15,750 bases of DNA from NCBI GenBank assembly GCA_021827245.1, contig JAKAWN010000130.1, positions 1 to 15,750 of the forward strand, in the 5' to 3' direction. Positions 8,586 through 14,640 of this stretch are shown here, one piece after another. The notes under the pieces are model-generated. The model was not told the DNA's origin. It saw nothing but the letters and a program-made list of their open reading frames with translations, and did no database searches. The position numbers were made by a program, and so were the translations under genes. Source of the stretch: Acidobacteriota bacterium. Lineage in GTDB: Bacteria > Acidobacteriota > Terriglobia > UBA7540. Within the stretch, counting starts at the first letter, position 1, and the number at the start of each line of letters is the position of its first letter.

Positions 8586-8954
8586 TCAGGCAAGAGGAGG
8601 CGCACGCCCATACCATGCGGCAGGTTGAGCCGAGGGAACGACGGTCACAGCGCAAAGTCCAGGGATCTGGGTAGCCAAAGAGAAATGGACCGTGGGATTG
8701 CCCAAGACTAGCCGCACAGCGCCGTGCCGGACGATCTGGCAGCCGGGACAGCAACCCCGTTCGCCGCTGGCGGGCTGAGACTGCTTGTTGGTCTGGCTGA
8801 TCTCCGCTGTCGGCGTGGTCCTGGAAAATTCCAGCGCGATTTCCGGCACACAGTGGTCGTGCAACACCAGCACAACCAGCAGGTGCAGTTGCATTACGGC
8901 CAGCAACCAGGTGGTTGCTGTGCACCACGAACGACGTTTTGCAGATCTGAACAA
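8586..8954 (-). CDS. Small membrane or exported Cys/His-containing protein, first gene of metal-efflux operon
   Basis: This frame of up to 122 residues matches no named family with certainty. Residues 12-31 form a hydrophobic segment (signal anchor or signal peptide), followed at once by HDHC (32-35). A polar linker leads to GCCPGCQIVRHG (67-78), which has a CxxC-like cluster and His77, and then a Val/Leu-rich tail. Such clustered Cys and His after a membrane segment suggest metal or redox binding in the periplasm, recalling small DUF2946-like proteins near metal-transport genes. That link is an inference from layout, not a confirmed match. The first start is TTG at 8954 with only GGA 9 bases upstream; the first ATG is at 8894, inside the hydrophobic segment, and would shorten it. 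The frame is closed upstream at 8985. The other minus-strand frame over this region (8509-8928) shows no membrane segment or motif and looks like a shadow. Confidence 0.6.
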   Translation of the reverse strand: MFRSAKRRSWCTATTWLLAVMQLHLLVVLVLHDHCVPEIALEFSRTTPTAEISQTNKQSQPASGERGCCPGCQIVRHGAVRLVLGNPTVHFSLATQIPGLCAVTVVPSAQPAAWYGRAPPLA

Positions 8955-9302
8955 GATATTATGTCCGAGAACTGACGTCTGCCCTCAATCCCATCTGGCC
9001 CGGCTCCTGAGGAAGGCGCCGCAGGAACACAGTACCAGATGCTAGATTGATGCAAATCTCACTGCTTTGGGTTGCAACAGGATAACGGGATTCTGCCCCA
9101 CTCATCCTCGAAAATCGAAGCTCCATCTTGCTTTCCACCAGTAAACGGAAGGCCCCAGCGGCAAATCCACACGATACAACATGAATGTCAGATGTCAAGT
9201 GTTATGTGAAAAAACCATCCCGATTGAAGCCAATGCTTTTTTCACCACACCCAGCTAACCGGAGTTTCCATCCGGATCCAACCCGCACATTGAAGGCTGA
9301 GC
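8955..9302. other. Intergenic region upstream of efflux operon
   Basis: These 348 bases separate the lpxD stop from the efflux operon. They hold a candidate minus-strand promoter (9171-9198). A possible 55-codon minus-strand leader frame runs from an ATG at 9126 to a TAA ending at 8959, stopping 4 bases before the TTG start of the small Cys/His protein. A short inverted repeat, CCGGA (9259-9263) with TCCGG (9271-9275), lies just past the lpxD stop and might take part in termination, but no T-tract follows it. No RNA gene or regulator gene was seen. Confidence 0.5.
9171..9198 (-). promoter_or_regulatory. Candidate promoter of the metal-efflux operon
   Basis: On the minus strand a perfect -35 TTGACA (9198-9193) is followed after 16 bases by TATCGT (9176-9171), a four-of-six -10 match. 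TGACAT occurs twice in tandem across the -35 (TGACATCTGACAT), and a short dyad ACAT-TC-ATGT lies in the spacer. These could be regulator contacts, but no known metal-regulator box is recognisable. It points toward the small Cys/His gene and the efflux genes. Confidence 0.45.
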
Positions 9303-10322
9303 TCACTCTTCGGCGCCCGGCAACTTGGTGGAAATTTCTCTGACTTTGCGGGCGAGCTCCGGCAGGCGGCTGAGATGCGCATACATTTTCTTGAACTCTG
9401 ACAATGGGCGCGCTGGCGTGCCCCACATCACGCTTCCCTTGCGCACAGCCTTGCCAGTTGGAATTCCCGCCTGGGCGCCGATCACCGCTCCGTCTTCGAT
9501 GCGGACATGATCGGCCACGCCGACCTGCCCGGCCAGTGTCACGTAATCGCCGATCTCGACGCTTCCGGAGATTCCGGTCTGCGCCGCAATGATCGAGTGG
9601 CGCCCGATTCTGACGTTGTGCGCAACCTGCACGAGGTTGTCGATCTTGGTCCCTGCTCCGATTCGCGTGGTTCCCAGTGAACCGCGGTCAATCGTGCTGT
9701 TGGAACCGATCTCGACATCGTCCTCAATGATCAATCCACCCAGTTGCGGAAACTTCTGGTGGCGGCCTTCGGCAAAGAGGTAACCGAACCCGTCCGACCC
9801 CAGCACCACTCCCGCGTGAAGAACCACCCGGTCGCCCACCCGGACGCCCGGATAAATGCTGACCCGGGGATGGAGCACGCAGTGCGAGCCAATCGTGACG
9901 CCCTCGCCCACGTAAACGCCGGCGCCCAGAACCGTTCCGGCTCCCACGCTGGCGCCCGGCTCAATCACCACGTACGGACCCGCGCTGACCTCCGGTCCTA
10001 GCCTCGTATTGTCGGCAATCACGGCGGTCGGATGGATCCCGGTCCGCACGACGCCGGGAGGATGTAAAGCTTCAGCGGCATGGATAAACTCCAGCCGGGG
10101 ATTTTGTACGGCAACCGTAGTGTGATCCGCGATCTTCACCCCCTTCCCCACCAGAATGCAGCCGGCGCGGCAGCCCGCCGCGCGATTCAGCGAGCGCTCG
10201 CCCTCCGCAAAAGCCAGTTCCTGCTCCGTCGCGGTTTCGAGCGCCGCCACCCCGCGGATCTCCCGTTCTCCTTCGCCTTCGATGTCGCCGCCCACCAGGC
10301 GCGCGATTTCACTGACTTTCAT
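9303..10322 (-). CDS. lpxD: UDP-3-O-acylglucosamine N-acyltransferase
   Basis: LpxD transfers a 3-hydroxyacyl chain from acyl carrier protein to the 2-amino group of UDP-3-O-acylglucosamine, the third step of lipid A synthesis, in the cytoplasm. The 339-residue protein has the normal length. An N-terminal uridine-binding domain (about 1-95) precedes a left-handed beta-helix of hexapeptide repeats (about 96-290). The catalytic His is seen in VAHN at residue 235, equivalent to His239 of E. coli, and the NSTIDRGSLGTTRIG segment (208-222) is typical. A C-terminal helical tail follows. The ATG has a strong GGGAGG ribosome binding site 4 bases upstream. It follows the LpxL-type gene by 63 bases and is probably co-transcribed with it. 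The usual bamA-skp and fabZ-lpxA neighbours are absent. Confidence 0.96.
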   Translation of the reverse strand: MKVSEIARLVGGDIEGEGEREIRGVAALETATEQELAFAEGERSLNRAAGCRAGCILVGKGVKIADHTTVAVQNPRLEFIHAAEALHPPGVVRTGIHPTAVIADNTRLGPEVSAGPYVVIEPGASVGAGTVLGAGVYVGEGVTIGSHCVLHPRVSIYPGVRVGDRVVLHAGVVLGSDGFGYLFAEGRHQKFPQLGGLIIEDDVEIGSNSTIDRGSLGTTRIGAGTKIDNLVQVAHNVRIGRHSIIAAQTGISGSVEIGDYVTLAGQVGVADHVRIEDGAVIGAQAGIPTGKAVRKGSVMWGTPARPLSEFKKMYAHLSRLPELARKVREISTKLPGAEE

Positions 10323-10385
10323 GCAACCTCCCGGATTCCGTTCACGCCACGGCCTTTGAATTCCCTGCCCGCGCTTTTCAGGATC

Positions 10386-11390
10386 TCAAAACGGATAAAG
10401 AGGCGGTTCATCGGGCGGACGGGTTTTCCAACGGCGATGGACCCAGAGCCATTGGTCTGGGTAACGGCGGATATATCCCTCGATGTGCCGGGTGAAATTT
10501 GCTGTGTTCGCCACGATCTCCTCCTCAGGGTCCAGGCACTTGATCCAGTCGATCCGGTCAAACCGAAGCCGGTATTTCTTCAGTTTCGAATCCCAGATTA
10601 CGAGGCCCAGGATGACAGGCGCTCCGGTCCTTCGCGCCACTCGGGCCGGCCCCGTAGTGGTTGAAGCTGGAAGGCCAAAAAAGTCCACGAAGGTCCCTTC
10701 GCCGGCCAGCATGTTCTGGTCCATCAGGATGCCAACTGCTTCATTGCGTTCGAACGCGCGCAGAACCTGGCGCCCGAATTCCTTCTTTTCGATCGCCCGT
10801 CCGCCGCTCCCACACCGGTAGCGGTTGATGAGTTCGTCCATCAGGGCATTATCCATTTCCCGAACGACAAAATTGCATGGATACCCGTAAACTCCGTGCG
10901 CAAATGAACCCAGTTCCCAGTTCCCAAAGTGCGCAGTGAGAAAGATGACGCCCTTGCCTTTCTTCCGAGCCTCGTCGTAATTCTCAAACCCGTCATAAAT
11001 AATCAGCCGTTCGATATTCTCGCGATTCAGGTCTGGAAAATGCGCGAAATCTGCGAGCATTCGTCCTAAATTGAGGAACTCGCCAAAAAGCACTCTTCGC
11101 CGCTGCCTGTCCATCCAGTCAGGAAACGCGATGCGAAGGTTGAACATACCCACCTGCCGAAGGCGGGGCCAGAACAAGTAGCTCAACGCCGCCAGCACCG
11201 CGCACACGCCTCGCGCCATGCGGTGCGGCAGCCAACCCAGAAATTCCAGGATTTTTCGGGCAACAAAGTACTCAATGCGATGGCGAAACAGCAGTTTCCG
11301 GGATGGGTGATTTTGATTCAACAGACTTCTCAAGCCCCCGCGCTTGCACCATGCTCTTGCTGAGTTTTGCAAATGGCAGCGGAAATCCAC
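10386..11390 (-). CDS. LpxL/HtrB-family lipid A acyltransferase
   Basis: The family adds secondary acyl chains to lipid A precursors at the inner face of the cytoplasmic membrane. An N-terminal hydrophobic stretch (about 42-74, LGWLPH...VLAALSYLFW) would anchor it. The HX4(D/E) catalytic motif is HFGNWE, with H154 and E159. Further conserved blocks are DQNMLAGEGTFVDFFG (224-239) and the C-terminal YPDQWLWVHRRWKTRP (310-325). The longest frame begins at a GTG (11390) without a clear ribosome binding site and is closed upstream by a TAA at 11403. The first 35 residues are not family-like, so a start at TTG 11333 or TTG 11321 is equally possible. It lies 63 bases upstream of lpxD. Which chain or position it acylates cannot be told from sequence. 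Confidence 0.9.
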   Translation of the reverse strand: MDFRCHLQNSARAWCKRGGLRSLLNQNHPSRKLLFRHRIEYFVARKILEFLGWLPHRMARGVCAVLAALSYLFWPRLRQVGMFNLRIAFPDWMDRQRRRVLFGEFLNLGRMLADFAHFPDLNRENIERLIIYDGFENYDEARKKGKGVIFLTAHFGNWELGSFAHGVYGYPCNFVVREMDNALMDELINRYRCGSGGRAIEKKEFGRQVLRAFERNEAVGILMDQNMLAGEGTFVDFFGLPASTTTGPARVARRTGAPVILGLVIWDSKLKKYRLRFDRIDWIKCLDPEEEIVANTANFTRHIEGYIRRYPDQWLWVHRRWKTRPPDEPPLYPF

Positions 11391-11834
11391 GTTACAGCAC
11401 GCTTATCGCCACCGCCGTCTTCATCCCCGCCGTCAACGGCGCTACACAATCGTGCCATGATTGAGCACAATCCTCCACCTGTCATGCCGCCAGCCATTTC
11501 CGCTGGAGCGCGTTCTCGTAAGTCTTCCGGGTTGCACTTTCAAGCATCAGAACATCAGCAAAAGACTGTGTCCGGCCCGAAATCGAGAAAGCGAATCGTA
11601 GCATAGTCCATTTCCCGGTTTCTAAGAACTTTCTCGCCCCCAACCGTACCCATGTGGAATCGGTGACCGCAGCCCGCAAAATGCCTGGAAAACAAGCTCC
11701 GTGCTCCGGCAGTCCATGAAGATGGCAAGGCCGGTTGAGAGGACGATGACTTCCGCCTTGCTTCTGGCATCCATCATAATCTGGGCTATACTGGATTGAC
11801 TTTCGCATCAGTTGGCAGGAGGACTTGGAAAAAC
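11391..11834. other. Divergent gap with possible decayed minus-strand gene
   Basis: No intact gene was recognised in these 444 bases. On the minus strand, an ATG-initiated frame from 11777 to a TAG at 11622 (51 codons) has coding-like third positions in its first half. Protein-like sequence then seems to continue in a second frame ending at a TGA at 11482 (last residues TRKTYENALQRKWLAA), with a short stretch in the third frame near 11555-11615 (EMDYATIRFLDFGPDTVF). This looks like a small gene broken by frameshifts, but the product is not recognised. The plus-strand promoter and ribosome binding site for the acetyltransferase lie at the right end. A minus-strand AGGTGGAGG at 11472-11480 precedes a 42-codon frame (ATG at 11459) that overlaps the start of the LpxL-type gene. 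Confidence 0.35.
11764..11822 (+). promoter_or_regulatory. Promoter and ribosome binding site of the GNAT gene
   Basis: CTGGCA (11764-11769, four of six to the -35) and TATACT (11787-11792, five of six to the -10) are 17 bases apart. A transcript starting near 11799 would carry a perfect AGGAGG at 11817-11822. This favours translation from the TTG at 11835 over the TTG at 11796, which would lie at or before the transcript start and have no ribosome binding site. Confidence 0.55.
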
Positions 11835-12812
11835 TTGGAGTCCAGGATTGTAGACGTCCGGCAATTGCGCGCAAACCAGTTTCAGCGGCTCTTGCACGCC
11901 GAGTCCCAAACCTGGCTGGAAGATCTCCATTGGGACTACGCATCCTCGGCCGAGCTGATCTCCGCCTACCTTGAGGAGAAACGCCTGACAGGATTCGCGC
12001 TGGTCGTAGAAGGTAGCGCAACGGGCTATTGCCTCTATTTCCGCGAAGGATCGAAGGGACTGATCGGCACCCTCTTTGTCGAACCGGTTGATTCCATGGC
12101 GCTCCACGCAGTCGCTCTACTGGGCAAAACAATTGACGTGTTGACCGGTATACTCGCTGTTCGCCGCATTGAAGCTCAACTCCCCCATTTCAGCCTTGAC
12201 CAGATCGGCCCTTATTTCCGTTCTCGGGCGTTCCAGATTTATCTTCGCCAGTTCATGGCTTTTCGTTTAGGGGAAGTGCCGGAAAATCACCCGCCAACTC
12301 ATCCCGAGTCCTCCCGGCAAGGGACGATGGGCCCGAACGATTTCCTTTTCCTCCCCTGGGACCGCAAATATGACCGCGAGGCGGCCCAACTCCTCTACCA
12401 CGTCTATCGAAACCACATCGACGCTGCAGTCAACGACCAGTATTGCACCGTCGCAGGCACAATGCGCCTTGTCGAAAGCATCGTCCAGCACCGGGGATGC
12501 GGGGATTACCTGCAGCACGCCTCGATCGCCGCCATCCACCGACCGACCGGGAAACTGGCAGGAATCCTCGGCATCACCGCCGTACGGCCCGCAACGGCGC
12601 ATATTCCCCAGGTCGCTGTCGCAACCGGCTTTCAGGGACTCGGCCTGGGCGGTGCCATGCTGAGATCTTCTTTCGAAAAGCTGGCCCGGGAGGGATTTTC
12701 TGAGGTATCGCTCACCGTAACCACCCTGAACAGCGGGGCAGTCAGGTTCTACGAGCGCATGGGATTCCGCACGTTCCGGGAGTTTGGCGCCTTCGTCTGG
12801 AACCGGTCGTGA
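11835..12812 (+). CDS. GNAT-family N-acetyltransferase with two GNAT-like halves
   Basis: This protein is 325 residues from the TTG at 11835, chosen for the AGGAGG 12 bases upstream; 338 residues are possible from the TTG at 11796. The C-terminal half (about 165-325) is a clear GNAT domain, with the acetyl-CoA-binding Q-x-x-G-x-G-type loop in VATGFQGLGLGGAM and the closing NSGAVRFYERMGFRTF motif. The N-terminal half (about 5-150) looks like a second, degenerate GNAT fold: GFALVVEG then TGYCLYF strands and a GTLFVEP strand, but no acetyl-CoA-loop glycine motif. Tandem GNAT proteins often use one half for catalysis and the other for binding or dimer contacts; that is family knowledge. The substrate is unknown. 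The gene stands alone on the plus strand and converges on nrdR with only 15 bases between the stops. Confidence 0.85.
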   Translation: MESRIVDVRQLRANQFQRLLHAESQTWLEDLHWDYASSAELISAYLEEKRLTGFALVVEGSATGYCLYFREGSKGLIGTLFVEPVDSMALHAVALLGKTIDVLTGILAVRRIEAQLPHFSLDQIGPYFRSRAFQIYLRQFMAFRLGEVPENHPPTHPESSRQGTMGPNDFLFLPWDRKYDREAAQLLYHVYRNHIDAAVNDQYCTVAGTMRLVESIVQHRGCGDYLQHASIAAIHRPTGKLAGILGITAVRPATAHIPQVAVATGFQGLGLGGAMLRSSFEKLAREGFSEVSLTVTTLNSGAVRFYERMGFRTFREFGAFVWNRS

Positions 12813-12827
12813 GGCAGGATTTTTACA

Positions 12828-13289
12828 TCAGGATGTCTTCGCCTTCAGCAGGTCTTTGAGCTCATCCATGAATTCCCGTACGTCCTTAAAATCCAGATAG
12901 ACTGAGGCAAACCGCACATAGGCCACCTTGTCCAGTTTCCGCAGCCTGTCCATCACCAGCTCGCCCAGTTCTGAGCTTGGCCGTTCCCGGTCGGGCGATT
13001 CAGCCACGTAGGCTTCTGCCTCATCGACAATCTCTTCCAGCTTGCTCATGGATACGGGCCGTTTTTCGCATGCCTTGAGCAATCCTGCCAGGATTTTCTG
13101 GCGGTCGAACTTTTCCCGGCTGCCATCTTTCTTCACCACCATATGCGGGATCTCGTCAATCCGTTCATAGGTGGTAAACCGGCGGCCGCACTTCATGCAC
13201 TCGCGCCGCCGGCGGATGGTATCCTCCACCCTTCCCGCCCGCGAATCAACGACTTTATCTTCTGTATGACCGCAGAATGGGCATCGCAT
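12828..13289 (-). CDS. nrdR: Transcriptional repressor NrdR
   Basis: NrdR represses ribonucleotide reductase genes in response to bound ATP or dATP. The 153-residue protein has the standard length and order. A zinc ribbon carries C3, C6, C31 and C34 (MRCPFCG and CMKCGRRF). The basic DNA-binding stretch is RRRRECMKCGRRFTTYER. An ATP-cone follows (about 49-139, VVKKDGSREKFDR onward). The start is fixed by the MRCPFC opening, although the AGGAGGG (13309-13303) lies an unusually long 13 bases upstream. The gene follows the UPF0104-type membrane protein by 78 bases and may be read from the same transcript. No reductase gene is in the window. Confidence 0.97.
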   Translation of the reverse strand: MRCPFCGHTEDKVVDSRAGRVEDTIRRRRECMKCGRRFTTYERIDEIPHMVVKKDGSREKFDRQKILAGLLKACEKRPVSMSKLEEIVDEAEAYVAESPDRERPSSELGELVMDRLRKLDKVAYVRFASVYLDFKDVREFMDELKDLLKAKTS

Positions 13290-13320
13290 AGCTCGGGCCG
13301 CTCCCTCCTCTCGCTCGGCA

Positions 13321-13336
13321 GAACACGTCTGTGTTC
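13321..13336. promoter_or_regulatory. Palindrome upstream of nrdR
   Basis: GAACAC-GTCT-GTGTTC is a perfect 6-bp inverted repeat with a 4-base centre. It lies between the membrane-protein stop (13368) and the nrdR start (13289). It might be an operator or a small hairpin. It is shorter than the 16-base NrdR box and lacks its AT-rich centre, so autoregulation by NrdR is not supported. Confidence 0.3.
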
Positions 13337-13367
13337 CTCCGTCAAAAGTAGAATCGAACGGGCTCGC

Positions 13368-14450
13368 TTACTCAGTCTTTTCGACAGCGGCCTCCTGCGC
13401 CATCGCCTCTTCCTCGGTAATGGCTTCAAGCCGCTTAATGCTGAGCCCCTCATGAACCAGCAGACCCAGGCTCAGCGCCATCACAGGAACCGACATCATA
13501 AGCCAAAGCAGAATGGCTGCTCCAGTGGAAACATCGGCACTGATTCTGAAAACTTCCGTCAGGGCCAGAATAATACCCACCTGATACCCGCCGCCAATGC
13601 CCGGGAATTGTACCACCAGTCCCAGCGATGCGCAGAACATCACCAGCGCCGCCGCCAGCCATACAAAAGTTGCGAGAGTCCCTCCGAGGCTTTTCAGGGT
13701 CAGCCAGAAAATGGTCGCGTTCATGCACCACAAAGCCACCGACAGCACCACGGTGCCAATAAAGTCCGGCATGCTCCGCACCACCTGGAGCCCTTCGGCG
13801 AACGAGTTGAGAAAATGATGAATGTGCCGCCGGTATTTTTCCGGAAGAAACCTTGCCTTCCGCATCACCCAATCCATCAGCGCCTGGGTTTTCAGCCGGT
13901 AGGCCACCAGCCCCGCCACAACAACCACCGTAATCGCCAGCATCGCGTCACCGGCTCGGTGCATGACCGAAAGCACGTGACTTCCTGCTGCGCTCATCTC
14001 CATTGGAGCAAGGTAGAGCACCACCGAAAACAGCAAAACCAGGCAAATCGAATCAAAGATTCGCTCCATCAGCCATATGGCCACCATGGAAGTAATCGGA
14101 AGAGATTCTTTCTTTGCGATGTATGCCGGCCGCACAAATTCTCCCGGCCGGCCCACAAGATAGATGGAACTGAAGCCCAGCAACTGCCCTACGAACAGGA
14201 TCCAGAGCGAGCCTTTCTTGATGGGGTGCATCAGGAACTGCCAGCGCAGGGCGCGCACAAGGTAAGTGACATAAACGGCCGCTAGCGCCAGAATCAGAAG
14301 TCCCGGCCTGGCGTTCACCAGCGAGGCCCACAACCGGTTCCAGTTGAATTGGCGCCATTCAGGATTGTGGCGGAGGTTGTAGATGATCAGAACCAGGACC
14401 GCGGCGCCGACAACCATCCAGATCCATCGCCGCAAGCTTTTCTTCTTCAC
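13368..14450 (-). CDS. UPF0104 / lysylphosphatidylglycerol synthase TM region family membrane protein
   Basis: This polytopic inner-membrane protein has about eight hydrophobic segments, beginning with WIWMVVGAAVLVLIIYNL and ending with LLWLMMSVPVMALSLGLLV. The family signature is seen in GFSSIYLVGRPGEFVRP (the GRxGE-R motif), in MERIFDS and in PGIGGGYQ. Related domains form the flippase half of MprF and occur alone in many bacteria with proposed lipid or glycolipid transport roles. There is no synthetase domain here, so only a flippase-like role can be suggested. I chose the GTG at 14450 (360 residues), directly before KKKSLRRW and the first membrane segment, with GAG 6 bases upstream. The frame also stays open to a TTG at 14507 (379 residues), but the extra residues are polar and unlike a signal. 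nrdR lies 78 bases downstream. Confidence 0.88.
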   Translation of the reverse strand: MKKKSLRRWIWMVVGAAVLVLIIYNLRHNPEWRQFNWNRLWASLVNARPGLLILALAAVYVTYLVRALRWQFLMHPIKKGSLWILFVGQLLGFSSIYLVGRPGEFVRPAYIAKKESLPITSMVAIWLMERIFDSICLVLLFSVVLYLAPMEMSAAGSHVLSVMHRAGDAMLAITVVVVAGLVAYRLKTQALMDWVMRKARFLPEKYRRHIHHFLNSFAEGLQVVRSMPDFIGTVVLSVALWCMNATIFWLTLKSLGGTLATFVWLAAALVMFCASLGLVVQFPGIGGGYQVGIILALTEVFRISADVSTGAAILLWLMMSVPVMALSLGLLVHEGLSIKRLEAITEEEAMAQEAAVEKTE

Positions 14451-14544
14451 AAGGCACTCGTTTCTTGTACCGTTGGTCAAACTACCCAAAGCCCGTTCTC
14501 GAGTCAAGCGGCAACCGTTATCTCATTCCCTGTGACTTTCCCTG

Positions 14545-14572
14545 GCCCGCCCCCATCAGCAGGGGCCTGGGC
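14545..14572. terminator. GC-rich hairpin after the LssY_C gene
   Basis: GCCCGCCCC (14545-14553) pairs with GGGGC (14562-14566) and, past a 2-base bulge, GGGC (14569-14572), around an 8-base loop. It follows the stop of the LssY_C gene on the minus strand by about 70 bases and precedes the membrane-protein gene. No T-tract is present, so termination is only a suggestion from position. Confidence 0.3.
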
Positions 14573-14640
14573 ATATGCCACCGCCCGCCTGCCGGGCATT
14601 GAAAATCATCTCATCGGGGAAACGGCCATTCCCTTCGAAC

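Noticed and set aside
8509..8928. A 139-residue minus-strand frame overlapping the small Cys/His gene
   Set aside because: It starts at a GTG, has no membrane segment or motif, and is Arg/Ser/Pro-rich as expected of a shifted frame.
2846..8954. Assignment of the efflux operon as copper/silver-specific Cus
   Set aside because: The pump has the CzcA-like D393/D399/E406 pattern and there is no CusF, so the metal is left open.
9215..9240. A-tract/T-tract near 9210-9240 as an intrinsic terminator
   Set aside because: Only a 4-bp stem (ATTG/CAAT) lies next to it and it does not follow a gene in the right direction at suitable spacing.
11390..11459. A 42-codon minus-strand frame preceding the LpxL-type gene with an upstream AGGTGGAGG
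   Set aside because: The ribosome-binding-like site is about 13 bases from the ATG and the peptide has no recognisable features; kept only as a remark.
13321..13336. The palindrome as a NrdR box
   Set aside because: NrdR boxes are about 16 bases with an AT-rich centre and usually paired; this one has a 4-base GTCT centre and is single.
13143..14285. A 380-residue plus-strand frame opposite nrdR and the membrane protein
   Set aside because: His/Gln/Arg-rich low-sense sequence that is antisense to two well recognised genes.
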